From positions 121,971 to 185,970 of the forward strand of contig SKCR01015057.1 in assembly GCA_019454045.1 (NCBI GenBank): a stretch of DNA of 64,000 bases. The letters are read 5' to 3'. How positions within the stretch are numbered: position 1 is the first letter of the stretch; each line of letters opens with the position of its first letter. The DNA is from Zanthoxylum bungeanum. Its lineage: Eukaryota > Streptophyta > Magnoliopsida > Sapindales > Rutaceae. The position numbers were made by a program, and so were the translations under genes. The notes below the pieces were generated by a model. The model was not told the origin of the DNA, ran no database searches, and worked only from the letters and a program-made list of their open reading frames with translations. Shown here piece after piece: positions 24,290 through 36,479 of the stretch.

Positions 24290-24509
24290 TATTTGACATT
24301 ATATATCTACAGTACGATAACCTCACAACAAATTTTTGTAATATTATCATGAACTTTTCTTATTGAAATATAGCAGGCACATGTCTTACACGTGTTACAA
24401 CTTAAACAATACTAGTAGTGTTCATAATTACTTCATTTGTTTATATAATAATATATTCATTAACAAAATAGTAAAATTAAGTGGTAAATATAAAAATAGA
24501 TGCCTAGAA

Positions 24510-24890
24510 GTGGTGACAACGGGCTGGGCCGGGCCCAGGCTTTGCCAAGCACGGCCAACAAAAAAAAAAAAGCATGGGCCCGGGTGTCTTCCGGGCTGAG
24601 CCGGGCCGGGTTTTTTTTGGGCCCGAATTTTTTTAAAAAAATTAAAAAATTAAAAATATACAAATATAAAATATATTTACACTATATGCAAAGACAATTT
24701 ATAAATAAATCACAAGTTTTATTAATAAATTAACAATTTAAATGTTAAAAACAAATAAAAATATTAAAAAAAAAAAAAAAATTTTGGCCCGTGCCGGGCC
24801 AAAATTGGAAAGCTCAGCCCAGGCTTTTCAAGGCCCGGCCCAGGCTTTTCAAAGCCTGGCCGGGCCGGGCCGGGCTTTTCTGTCACCCCT
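24510..24890. mobile_element. hAT-like MITE upstream of RPL41
   Basis: About 381 bp with ends GTGGTGACA and TGTCACCCCT, which form an imperfect inverted repeat. It is flanked by GCCTAGAA (24502-24509 and 24891-24898), an 8-bp duplication as expected for hAT. GC-rich GGGCCGGGC blocks at both ends surround an A+T-rich middle. One base more or less at the left end is possible. It ends about 208 bp before the RPL41 start codon, so it could influence that promoter. Confidence 0.85.
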
Positions 24891-24940
24891 GCCTAGAAGG
24901 TTACAAACATAGCTCCAATAAAAGCAGAGGAAAAGACGAT

Positions 24941-24949
24941 AAACCCTGA
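24941..24949 (+). promoter_or_regulatory. Telo-box-like motif of RPL41 promoter
   Basis: AAACCCTGA, one base from the plant telo-box AAACCCTAA, about 150 bp before the RPL41 start codon. Telo-boxes are common in promoters of plant ribosomal-protein and translation genes. Confidence 0.5.
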
Positions 24950-25030
24950 AGGATTAAACGACATCGTATCCGACTCTAAATATGTTTTTCCTCTTTTCAT
25001 TTACGAAACAAAACAAACTCTAGGCCTGCA

Positions 25031-25038
25031 ATATATAT
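25031..25038 (+). promoter_or_regulatory. Possible TATA element of RPL41
   Basis: ATATATAT about 60 bp before the start codon. Transcription could begin near 25060-25070 in the CTTTGCATCAACGAG region, giving a short leader. This is inferred from position only. Confidence 0.4.
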
Positions 25039-25098
25039 CATCTTTATCAGAAATTTGCATTTCTTTGCATCAACGAGAGAGAAAGACAGTGAGCCAAG

Positions 25099-25781
25099 AT
25101 GAGAGCTAAGGTAAATCTCTATTGAAACCGTCTTCAATTTGGAATTTTTTTTTCCCCATTTTCTGCTGCTACCCTTTGAACATTCCGTTGATTTATTTAT
25201 TTAATTTTTTTTTATTTACGTTTTGATAAATATTTTCTTCTCTGTTTATTATGCTTATAGATTTTTACTGGTTCGAGTCTTAAATGATTCTATTTGTAAT
25301 TATTTTTTGGGATCTTAAGTTAAAATGAGATAAGTTGAACTATAATTTAAATGATATTGAAAGTACCCATCAAATTTTTTGTGTGTTTTTTCTTGTTAAC
25401 CGTTTTTAATATGTTATCTTTTTCTATTGGATTTACGCCATGGGTATTAGGGATTATTAAAAAATATTTACTTAAAAAAAATTACATCGGAAATGTATCT
25501 GGTTGATGTTGCTTTTGAAGTAGGTTTGTCCAATTTATATATATATATATATATTATGCAGTAATTGCTTTGATGACTCGCAGTTTCTGAGACCCTATCT
25601 GTTGAGTTATTATTTGTGTAATTGTATTTGCTCTAAATTATCTAGATGGATGATCTTCAAGCTTTTTCTTTGTAGGGAGCTAAAATATGTTCCTTTTGTT
25701 TTCTGTTTTTTTCAGTGGAAGAAGAAGCGTATGAGAAGGCTGAAGAGGAAGCGCAGAAAGATGAGACAGAGATCTAAATAG
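25099..25781 (+). CDS. 60S ribosomal protein eL41 (RPL41), two exons
   Basis: Exon 1 (25099-25110) encodes MRAK. A 605-bp intron (25111-25715) starts GTAAAT and ends TTTTTTTCAG. Exon 2 (25716-25781) encodes the remaining 21 residues, beginning WKKKRMRRLKRKRR, and stops at TAG. The 25-residue product has 17 lysines or arginines and matches the universal eL41 sequence, including the plant habit of splitting after the fourth codon in phase 0. eL41 is a single basic helix at the interface of the two 80S ribosomal subunits. Because of its size and split it escapes normal gene calling. The start is the only possible one in exon 1. A telo-box-like motif lies upstream, and a hAT MITE ends 208 bp before the ATG. 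Confidence 0.95.
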
Positions 25782-27837
25782 GTGCAGGTATATGGATGCA
25801 CGTTCTCCTGAATGCCTTCATCACATTTTGACTTTTCAGCATTTGATTCGTGAAGATTAGATGGATGCTTTATTGGGGGAGCCTCTAATGTTTCATCCTC
25901 TAGTTTTAAGTTTAGTATCCACCTTATTACGACTGCTGTTTTGAGCTGTCTTTAATATTTCTATCAAGAATATTTAACTGCTGTCTACACTTTTGGTTTA
26001 ATTTAACCATATTTAACAATATGATGAATATGTCTAATCTGTTTCCTGTGTTTATGTTTTGCTAATTGTGTAAATTGTTCATACTTGGATGATGCCCATT
26101 TAAAGAGCAGTGTACAGCTGCCCATAGAGAAAGTAGTAGACAATGAATCTTGTTGGTTGTTTTGTTTTACGTTTGTCCCATGATCTATTAGGTCAAACTT
26201 GTTATCCCGAGCCAAACTGATTGACATTGGATCAATCCTATGGTGAAACCTATATAGTTTGATTTTTCCGCCATTATGTTTGATTAAAAAATAGTTTTAG
26301 GATCTGTGTAAGATTTGTTGTTGTTTTTGAACTTCTTGACCAAATTAATAGTATCATGTATAACATTGGTCTTCGTTTAGTTTCTAAAGGGGAGAGAGAA
26401 TGAGATAGTAGAGGCAGAGGGGAAAACGGAAGTTATAGGAAGTTATATATAAGGGTAGCAAGGTTCGTGGAAAATTCACAGGAAGTTAGACTTGCATATC
26501 TTCTTGTGAAGGTTATGTTTTTATTGCTTTGTGCCTGCTTGGAAAAGGTACGGTAGAGTTTGTGATAAATAAGAAAAAAATGGTGATGACTCGCCCTACT
26601 AGCCAAATATTGTCTTCTTTGATAGCACATGATGGCCCAAATGCGAAGCTCTACCCTAAGCCTTCTCTCTTGGTATGGGAAACCCACCAAAATGAATTTT
26701 ACTAGCGAAAATATTTTGTCACTTGTAAATTTATCTTAGCATTCACAATCTGCCCTCTTGGAGCTCAACGTCCTCTTGGGCAATGATCAGCAAACTTTTT
26801 TGTTGAGAGTGGTTTTGATGCTTGTGTGATTATTGTCTCACTCGCAAAATATTATCTTCTTTATATTTTTTTATTCATTTTCATAGTATGTCCTTTGTAG
26901 AATCGGAAGGCTTTTGTCTTTTTTTCCATATCTTCTTGTTCTTCAAAACACAAATACTAGGGTTTGTCTATTTTGTCCAAAAAAAGAAGAAGGGGAGCAT
27001 GAGCATTTGCTTGGACTGGTTTTCAGATAATGTGTTAATGTATTAGTGTGAGCATGAAAACTTTGATCATATACCGACGAAAATACAATCATTCCGAATA
27101 ACGTGGCAAAGTCGCATCTTTTTTTTTTTTGTATGGTGATCAATAAAAACTGCTAAATGTTAGGCTTTTCATGAATGAGTTGCATGTTCTCCTCTGAAGA
27201 AAATTGTAATTATTTTCTTGAAGAAGTTTGATGTTAACAATATATTTCTGGAGCATTGATATTAATTACCAGTGAATTTTTCTTTTCGATTTCTTTTCAA
27301 TTTTCTCCCTCAAAACTTAAATACTTTTAAACTCTCAAGTTGGGATTCCATAACAAGTTTTCAACTAGGGATGGCAACAATCCCTACGGGCATGGGTCAG
27401 AGGAGGCACAGTATGTTAGAGCGGGTAATGAGATAATTTTTTTATATCTATTGGTTGGATAGATCAGGTATTGGTATGGGTATTAACATCCAAATAGAGG
27501 TAAATCCCATTTTTATAGAGTTATAGCTAGCTGAAGTGCAAATATGAATTTGCTTTCTCTCTTTTATGTTTTTCCTCATTTCTCTTGCTTATGTTGGAAG
27601 ACATAGTCTCTTAAACTATAATTTTGGACTTGCATCCATCAAGATTATAGTATAAACACATACTAAAACCTATATTTATGTAGATACTATTAGAGGTCGC
27701 TCATTTGGTATCCATTAATTGATTTGAAGAACAAGAAGTTCAAGGAGATACTTGGAGAAATCACAGAACTCTCGATTTGTGATTGATAGTTGCATATGTA
27801 TATTTCCTATCCTATTTATTTATTACTTGTGCTTTCC
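25782..27837. other. 3' flank of RPL41, no further gene seen
   Basis: Follows the RPL41 stop with a probable 3' untranslated region of a few hundred bases. The rest is AT-rich and has short homopolymers (for example T-runs at 27120-27131). Open stretches here are under 90 codons and show no family resemblance. A degenerate TAGGGATGGCAAC near 27367 hints at one end of an old transposon, without a partner end. Confidence 0.5.
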
Positions 27838-30800
27838 AAGGTTCTAAAATGTGTTAGGCGTTAATCTGGCAGTACCCTTGGGACTAGCACCTAGGGTGCC
27901 TAGGAAATTCCTCAATGCTCAATTAAAATATAATATTCCAATATAATAAATTATCCAAATCATGCATATTCAATCGGAATATAATGAAATTAACAGCTAA
28001 AATAAAGCTCAAACTCAAAGTCATTGGGAAAACGATAATAAAATAAATTTTTAAAATTGGAAATCTCTTTTGAATATTGAATTCTTCTTCTCCATATCCT
28101 TCAAGAACGTGCTCTTCATCAGACTCGAACTCAATTTCCTCCTCTATTTCTTCCTTAGATTCAAAATCATAAGCACCATTAAGTTCCCTAAACTAATTTC
28201 TAGTACTTTCTTGAGGTTGCATCATTTCATCCGTCCCAATCGCTTTTCCAATAATATTCCAAGTTCTTCATCATCAACAATCTATTCTTGTGTATTACTA
28301 GCTTCTTTTGCCAGTGGTACATCCAATTTCATCTCCCTATCCCTTTTGTGTTTCTTTTTCAATTTGGCATTAAGGGAAACAAAAACTAGATTGTTTAAAC
28401 AATTAACATCTAGTTTAATCTTTTTATTTGTATGTATCTACATAAAATTTATATTAATTAATTAATTTTAATAATTAAAATAAAATTTATAAAAATAAGT
28501 AAATAATTACTAGCTACTTATTGTAGGAGTTATTCTAGCGAACCCTTCACGGGAAAGCTTCTTACGTAGAGAAAATTATTTTAGGCCCTGGGATCGGACT
28601 TGAAAATTTATTCTTCTTCTTTCTGCTTGGGCTGAAACTGCACGTTGATGCACAGGTTCTTGATTTGCAGCAACTGCAAGGATTTGGATAGCCCTGCAGT
28701 CTTGTGATTTTAGCGCACTTCAAAATGTTTTTATGCGTTGGAAATCACCCCGTCAATCCCAAAACTTTCCTAATTGATGTGGGAATAATTTGGCAGCACT
28801 GGACAGTTTCTGTACTACTGAAACAGTCTCGATGTGCGTGCATTACAGTGCAGTTTTTGTTACTGCAATGTGTCCGTGTTCAACGATTTTCAGAACGGAT
28901 TTTGTGCAATCAAATCAGCCATAAAATAATCCCAAACGAGTCCTCTACAATCCCGAATTTTTCCAGCGAAAATCAGAACTTAGTTTCACGATAATGATGA
29001 TGATCAAAATCCAAAAACGAGTGCCCATGCTCATCAAATGCCTGCAGTATGATTTTAAGCCATGAAAGCGCGTCACACTGCAAAATCAAATTTTGCATGT
29101 GAAGGTGCATGCAAGGCCTTCTTCTTCGATGTAATGAGAAGTTTGTTTCGTTTCAATGCACTCTTTAAAACTTGCGTGAGAAGTGGGTAGTGCTTTATTG
29201 GGAATTAACCACTCGGCCTTTCATCAAGAAAATGGAGTGGGGGTTCTCAATAACTCATAAAAAAATTTCTCTACATGTTTTTGAGAAAAATAAATCACTG
29301 CACTTTTTCTTCCTTCTTCTCTATAGAGCAGATGGAGGTTAGGATTTTCTTATAACACTTATATCCTTAAATGAAGTGAATTAGCTTCCCTTTTATACTT
29401 AGGAAAAACACCCTTGGGTGTGAATAGCCTCATTTTTCCTTCTCTTTTTCTCTCTCTTTTTTTTTTTTTTCATTTAATTAATTAAATACTTAATATCGAA
29501 TATTAAGTATTTATTTTGGAATCAAATTTCAAAGTTATTTAATCAAAGATTAAATAAATTAATCTCTTTAAATCAAATATTCTATTATCTCATAATCGAG
29601 TGTATTGGAAATTTATATTAAATTATTTAATATATAGTTTCCTGATTGTAATTTAAATAAATTATTATCACATTAACAATTTGTCATAACATACAATTAT
29701 GTTTTTGAGAGCATAATTGGACTCTCCAATTATTTATGGCTTCCTAAAGTTTATCAAGCTAGCATGAAGTCCAAATGAACCTAGAGTTATGAACTTCAAT
29801 AATGTCGAGATATTGATTAAAACGTCCTTAATTATTAATTTATGGTTATTCCATTAAAAATCTGAAGTTGGATTATTCGTTACTCTAGATATATTTTATA
29901 TCAAGTCATGTCGGTGCCCACCGATATAATCACTGCATGTAAATTGACCATCCACGAGTACTTTATAATTAGAGTTGAGTCATAATATTCGTTTTACCCA
30001 TCTAATTATATTTGTACCATAAATACCATTGATTCTCTAATGAAAAATTTATTAAGAACTATTATGAATTTTATCTTTCTATTTGTAATAGAAAGATTCA
30101 AGCGCTCTAATCGTTCAAATACTAAACCAACCCTTAATGAAGATACTCATATATTTCTTGCAAGAAGAAGTGGATTCCATATTTATGTAAAACGTCCTCA
30201 ATTACATACCAAACCATGTCCCCAAAATACATAGTTATTCATTGGGATTGCTATATTGACCCCACCTTTGTAAATCAAAAGACATAGTCTGTCATGCAGG
30301 AGTTTGTAGTACACTTAGGATTCAGATCAATACATATATGCTCATTTATTAGACTGATATGAATTTATTTATTTAACTGATATTGAAGTAAATTCATTTA
30401 TGTCTTGGTCCAATCCTATATGATCACATCATATAAGATGCATCCATCCCATTTCATCACATGAACGATCCCATATCAAAGTTGTCATACTATTATGGAA
30501 TGAACCGCAATTATAGATAAACATAAACAAAGTGCCCATCTTTGTTTGTTATTTACGCACTACTTTGGATTAATAATTTCAAATTTAAATTCTCTTATGG
30601 ATGACACTTATAAACTAAGTCTAAAAGTACATTAGTAACCAATAGCATACATGACAATTTATGATATGCTAATTAAAAAATAAACCATTTGATAAATGAA
30701 AATTGTATCATTCATATATTAAAATAAATTCCATTTATATATTACATGATACACTAGAACATACATCCCAAGACTTATCCCCTCAAAAGTGCTCCGATTT

Positions 30801-31484
30801 GGCTCAAACCTAGACGAGCTAGTTTTTAAACAAGAGATCCTAGTTGCCATTTCTTAAAAAGTGAGGTGTTTGATATTCATACATACCCCACCATTCAGTT
30901 ATATATTAATATAAGTAATTAGTAATAATACTAATAAAGTTAAATGGTAAGTAAATAAAATGAATATTTTGTTTTACCTGGATCATAAGAATCATTAGTT
31001 TGCTCACATCATTTTACTAACAATGATTTACCAAAAGCACAATCTTTTGCTCTTGTAAAAATGCATATCTTCATTGATAATCTAACTTTGAAACCCAAGG
31101 TCATTGGGAAAGAAAGACTTCACGACTAAAAATAGCTCATCAATTACATTCATGTCATTTTCAATGCTTTTATCCTTGGAATAATAATAAGGATTTAATA
31201 GATAATGCCCCGCGTGCAATGGAGTATCAAGTCGATCTTGTGTTTCATTATCAATAATCTCAAAGATTGGTCGATAACTATTTTTAATATTTTCAATGCC
31301 TTATTTATCTCTTCCTTTACTTTTTTTTAGCTCTCCACATACAAAACTCATAGACGGCTTTTTATCCCATCAACAATTAAAGCACTCTTACTAGAAGACC
31401 AAACACCTTTAAGCATCAAGTTATATCATTCCAAAAACTAACTCTCATCACCATAGCAAAAACTACTTTCCTTTAGCATGCTTC
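27838..31484 (-). pseudogene. hAT transposase relic, split by a solo LTR
   Basis: On the minus strand, 31470-30980 reads as a decayed hAT catalytic-domain part. Recognisable pieces are SYRPIFEIIDNETQDRLDTP and LHAGHYLLNPYYY. At 30899-30785 lies the dimerisation region, with EWWGMYEYQTPHF and then SSSRFEPNRSTFEG, close to the usual cysteine-containing motif but with that cysteine region changed. A solo LTR then intervenes. Beyond it, 28460-28075 reads LNNLVFVSLNAKLKKK and PLAKEASNTQE, as in hAT C-termini. An end resembling hAT termini, CAAGGTTCTAAAA with TAGGCG, lies at 27838. The N-terminal part is lost at the family-B LTR. Stops and shifts make it inactive. Confidence 0.75.
28522..30773 (-). 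mobile_element. Solo LTR of a copia-like element
   Basis: A 2,252-bp LTR without internal region, flanked by perfect 5-bp duplications CTTAT (28517-28521 and 30774-30778). Plus-strand ends are TGTAGGAGTT and ATCCCAAGA. On its own strand it begins TCTTGGGATGTATG, a one-base change from the usual TGTTGGGAT start, followed by CTAGTGTATCATG, as in many plant copia LTRs. It probably arose by recombination between two LTRs after insertion into the hAT element. Confidence 0.85.
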
Positions 31485-31784
31485 CGTTGGGGTTGGTGCT
31501 CTGAGCGCCAATCCATATTATATTTATGAACGATTCATAAATACGAAACTTACTTTTTCCATAATATTACTAATTTATGGTAGCACCTCTTGTCTTTTTT
31601 ATACATATTCGATCTAATTTCAACTAGATTGAAACTAAATCTGGTTTAGTAATGTATATTTTAGACAAAAATCTGAGAATATATATTGTAATGAATAGTT
31701 ACAAATGAGTTTTGTAATTGACATTAGGATATATCATTACTAGGGTATATTTTTCAAAAATGTTCATGGTAAAGATTTACTTAC

Positions 31785-34058
31785 TGTTGAATAATTATGA
31801 CCCATAACATTACTATTTGTACAGAACATGGTTGTTATTGTACAAATTAACTATGTGAAAAAGGAAAATGCTCTTTTATCATTTGTAATTGGATTACCTG
31901 GATATATAAAGATCAAAGTATATGATTAGTTCTGGATTAATAAGATATAAGACAATATTAATCCATAAAGGTTTAATCATTAAATATCCATAGTCATAGT
32001 ATTATCGAGACTGGAAATCGATAATGCGGAATAGACTAGTATTACACTTGTGCGTGTTATGGGAGCATAACGGCATAGTTCTCATATATTTGGGTATTGG
32101 ATACTCATGCAAGTGTAATAGGAGGTTCTGTTTACCGATGGTACGGAAACAGCTTCGTTCTGTATAGACCCCTCGGAATCCCATTGGTAGTATGACTATG
32201 TGTTTATGGGAATCCGAATCAGGGTAGGTGTATTTGGTCTTAACCTGAGACTTGCATCGCTAATACTTGCGACAATCAATATACTTTGGTTTTGGTCGTC
32301 CAGGGCTTAACAGGTTCTGTGTACGCCTCTTCTGGGTATACTGAGAATCGTAGTGTGTTGGGTGTGATGTCAAGATGGAAGTATCACTTCAGTCATATGA
32401 AGATGATAATCACACAGGGATACATAACTGGTACTCTAAGTGCTATAGCCATCGGGGAAGTATGACTTGGTCATGACTTTCCGATCATAAAGAGACTAGT
32501 TGCTGGTAATCCGATATATGCTTCGTACCAGGCAGACACAGCTCCAGCCCCAGGCCTTGCATGTGACATCCGATACTGGATCATTATACGCAATACTACG
32601 TATACTACGCCTAACAAAGATCATGTATTCAGTAGAAGAATATTTCTGGAGAATTGGGTAAGCACGGTGCTTTGCTAGAAACCAACCATGTCTTGTAAAT
32701 CGGTAGAAATGTGGTACTGGGTACGCACGTATTCGAATAGTCCGATGACCATATTTACTCCTAACATATCTAGGGATCTATTGGGTCGCATCCCAAAGAT
32801 TCACCGATGATGTTTGACTCGATGAATATTAATCTGGGATTAATAAAGAGAGAGAATTAATCTGTGATTAATTACGGTAAGAATTAATCTGGGATTAATT
32901 ATCAGAGAAAGAATTAATATGAGATTAAATGCGTCGAGAATTTATCAGGGATTAAATTCGTGGAGAAGAGAGAACGCGATTAATTTGGAATTAATCGGTA
33001 AAATAAATTTAATAGTTAAATTAGATTTTACTATTTAATTTATTTAATTGGGCTAAATAATATATATTAGATATATTAATTGAAATCGGATTTCAACACA
33101 GAATTAAATTGGATTTTAATTCTAGTGAACGAATTAATTTGGAATTAATTCGTGAACGACTTCAGTAATAATTTTATCAGGTATTATTATTTAATTAAAT
33201 TGGATTTAATTATACCGCGACGGAAAATTCATTTAATTGGATTAAACGAACTCGAACCCAAAGTGTGTTGAGAAAGCCAACTTAATTTGGAATTAAATGG
33301 GGGAACGCATGACTCACATCAATTGTCAATAATTGATAGAAGTGGTTGGCAATAGTGTTTGGATATTTATTTAAACACTCAACACATTTAATTTTATTAT
33401 TATTAACTCTCTCTCTCCCCGACATTTTAGGCCGAGTGGCCTTTAGTGAATTAGGCTGAATTGGACTTTATATGCTGCAGGCCGAATTGGCCTTAAATTG
33501 CTGATATTGGCCGACAAAAATATTGGCCAACCAAGATAAAGGCAACAGTGGCCATTTAATGCTTTGAAATATAAGAAAAAGTGGCTTTTGTTTTTCAATT
33601 AATTTAAAATGGCCTCTGACATTTTTTTCAAAAGGGCTAATAAGCCAATTGACTTGAATGACTTTTATTTTTCTCCAAGGAAAATGCTGGAAGAAGCTTT
33701 GATTTAGAAATTGAAAGCTTTGCCTCTGTTTCTTTGTGCATTGGTCGAGAAGCATTTTTTATCTTTTGAAGTTTTGGTCACTGTCTTTGTTTTTGAAAAA
33801 AGACCGAATGCTTCCCCTTCTCTCTCGGACAAATTTGTTTCTCCTTGTGAGATAAAATTTGTTTCATTTGTTCTTGCTAACACATTAGAAAGTCAAATGA
33901 AGGTGATAGGGATACTCACCCAAGAGCTTGGAAGCTTCAACATCAATGAAAGTTTTGAAAGTCAAAGCCGATCAATGTAAGTTAATTCTGCAAATTCCTT
34001 GATTTATTCACACAATAATCACGCTTACAGATCCTGTGGCATGTCTAGGACACTTACA
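31785..34058 (+). repeat. 5' LTR of copia A3
   Basis: Runs from TGTTGAATAATTATGACCC to GGACACTTACA. It contains a palindrome array (32827-33246) and GGCC-rich repeats of AATTGGCC/GTGGCC type near 33430-33560. Confidence 0.9.
32827..33246. repeat. TNG-centred palindrome array (A3 5' LTR)
   Basis: Ten or more palindromes. Examples are TATTAATC/GATTAATA (32827), GATTAATT/AATTAATC, CGAATTAATT/AATTAATTCG and TTTAAT/ATTAAA (33232), all around TGG. TTGAAAT/ATTTCAA has the centre CGG instead. The A3 array is longer than that of A2, and some units are not shared. Confidence 0.8.
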
Positions 34059-34059
34059 A

Positions 34060-34071
34060 TGGTATCAGAGC
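34060..34071 (+). promoter_or_regulatory. Primer-binding site of copia A3
   Basis: TGGTATCAGAGC, two bases after the LTR end, complementary to the 3' end of plant initiator methionine tRNA. This is the best-preserved A-family primer site in the window. Confidence 0.9.
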
Positions 34072-36479
34072 GAGATCTAAGCTTGATTTAATTTCTAGGG
34101 TTTATAAACTTTAATTTGGGATTTTATGCTTAGAGCTTGATTTTTCCTAAATTGATTGTTTGGTTGAGTTTATGTGATGTTTAATTGGATTTGTGCATCT
34201 TTGATTTTGTGATAAATTGATTAGATCAAAAATCCTCAAAATCCATGCTTGGTCGAAAATACAATAGGAAGCTCATGGTTATTTTTTAAACAATTGGATA
34301 TGTTGATTCACATGAAATTGAATATTAATTGTTGATTTAATTAGATTGAAATCAAAATTGGATGTTAATTTCATGTATTGCCGTGAGATGTGAAGCATGT
34401 TATAGAATTGATTTTGCATCAATTTGTGTTGGACATGAATATGACTATATGAGAGTAAGACATGATTAATTAGATTAAATTAATATTTTGGAAATATTAG
34501 GTTAATTAATTAATTATGCTGATTGCACTTTAATTGAATTAATATATAATTTGGAATGTTGTATTAATTTAATTATTGTATTTGGGTTAATGGACTTGGT
34601 TGGGCCAAATTTTAGTATTGGATTATATTTGGGCCTAAACCATTTCCATAAAGTGCAAAATATGACCATTGAGCCTTTAATAATTTAATTGGACCTAATG
34701 GGCCAAAAATGATTTTATGGCATATGGTGATTCCTAATGGGCCAAGGCTTTTGGGTTTGATCCATAATGGCCAAAGCCCACGCCTAAAGAATTAATTAAA
34801 AGCTCATTAGACTTTAATTGAATAATATTGTATACTAATTGGGCCTTTGAGACCCATTAAGATTGGATTTGGAATCCAAGTCTTTAAGGTACATAAATAA
34901 GTGTAATTATTTAATTTGAAATTAAATATAAATTTGTATTGGATACAATTTAAATTGGATTTAAAATTGTAGTTCGATATAATTCAAGAATACTTACTTG
35001 AATATTTATTTTTAAACGAGTTTAACTCGAGCAAATCAAATCGTTGTATGAACATTGGATGGTCATTAATCAAAGATTAATTAATTAGATTAGATTGATT
35101 GAATAACATGCTTTGTGTGAATACTTGGATGTATGTATGAATAATGTATATCGGATGGATATTAGAAAGTTGAGGGCAATTTTGGAAATTGTTGTAATAA
35201 ATTTAGAATTTATTAAATTGGACCTACGTGTCCAGCCTATTACCTTTTTTCTCATTGTATTTCTTTTCTCATCAATTCCCCTCAATGTAAATGAGGTTTC
35301 TTTAGAAGTATTATGTAATTGGGTAGAAGTAAGAATAGTGCTAGCGGGAGAGAGGAAATGGAGAGATTTGGTCTAGGAACAAATTGTATTATATATCCAT
35401 CCGCATATCATTATTATATTTATTTCGCGCCTTATTATACTTTTAGAATGTATGCTTAAGGGTGTATGATGAGACCTAATCAAAGATAATAAATTGATTG
35501 CCAATTTACGCGAAAAACCTTCAACGAATATTAAGCGTTTTTCCTTCAATTGAGTGATTCATTCTCAAGATCCAAGTTTGGCACTAGTTTGTTGGCCAAA
35601 GTCAAGACCTTTGTCCATCGCGGATGTGTTTGAATCATGAAGGCTTTGTTTCATATCGAATGTCTTGTCCAAGTTGTGATTTGTTGGCCAAAGTCAAGAT
35701 CACTTCTTGTCAATCGACATCGATTACGAAGTTTTTCAAAGTCAGTGGGTCCTGCTTAACTGGAATCATTAAGCTTATTGTGACAAAGCCAAGGCTTAGT
35801 TGATTTAGAGGAAAATATTAAGGAAAATATTGGATATATTGGCATAAATATGATATATGTTTCGGACTTGGATGTCCACCTACTGGATATAGGAATTGGA
35901 TGAGATCCAATTGATCTTAAAGATCTACCTAGTTAAATTTTATACAACTTGTTAGCCAAAGTCAAGGTTGTGTATCTTTTAACGGGATCCTAGCCCACTA
36001 GGAAACTAGGTTTCCCGAGTACTACACAGAGGGTTAAAGGCTCGTCGAAAAATAGTGGGAGGCAAGTATTAAATTTGCAATTTCGTTTAGATACTTGCCA
36101 ATACGCGCTTATTTCATTTTTCGTCATTAATTTTAAATATATTAGTTGGACTAATATTCAATTGTTGTTTTAATTAAACAGTTGGACTGTATTCAAACTA
36201 CTTCATTTGTAATTGGTTATATAATTAGATTATAGTAATCAATATATTTGAATGTAACCAATCAATTGTAGTTGATTATATAGTTAGACTATAGTAATCA
36301 TTATATTTAATTGTACCTGAAATCATTGATTGGATAGTTGGACTATAACAATTAAGATGACTGAAAGATTATCGTCAAAGGACATAATCCTGGGGAAAAT
36401 GTCTTTAAAGGCTTTAATTTTTAGATTGGGAATAGAACCTCTCGAGCATGAGCCCGGAGTTGAGCGAATAGTAGAGCAT
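34072..36479 (+). mobile_element. Leader and degenerate gag region of copia A3
   Basis: Non-coding, parallel to the A2 leader. It holds three copies of the TTTGTTGGCCAAAGTCAAG motif (35588, 35680 and a changed one near 35948) and TGG-centred palindromes around 36140-36360. No gag frame is intact. Confidence 0.7.

Larger units (their letters stand above)
2071..24349 (+). mobile_element. Tat-like 3' LTR split by nested insertions (2071-3310 and about 24290-24349)
   Basis: The LTR starts TGATAAGTGTG after the polypurine tract and is cut at 3310 by copia element A1. It seems to resume at 24290 and ends ATTATCA at 24349. The TGATAA / TTATCA ends form a short inverted repeat, as expected for LTR ends. 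The joined length would be about 1.3 kb. A block at 2350-2385 with GTGTCACGACACC and CGTCGTGACG, and a TATA box near 2444, fit an LTR promoter. The lower boundary rests only on the terminal repeat. Confidence 0.5.

Noticed and set aside
25788..25839. Possible second intron in the RPL41 3' untranslated region (GTATAT..TTTTCAG)
   Set aside because: Only 52 bases long, below the usual minimum for plant introns.
27360..27520. TAGGGATGGCAAC as a hAT MITE terminus
   Set aside because: No matching inverted end or 8-bp duplication was found downstream.
28070..28465. 131-codon open stretch on the plus strand
   Set aside because: It lies opposite the C-terminal part of the hAT transposase relic, and its translation is low-complexity F/L/S-rich sequence.
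28704..28994. 96-codon open stretch
   Set aside because: Lies inside the solo LTR and shows no domain; chance frame.
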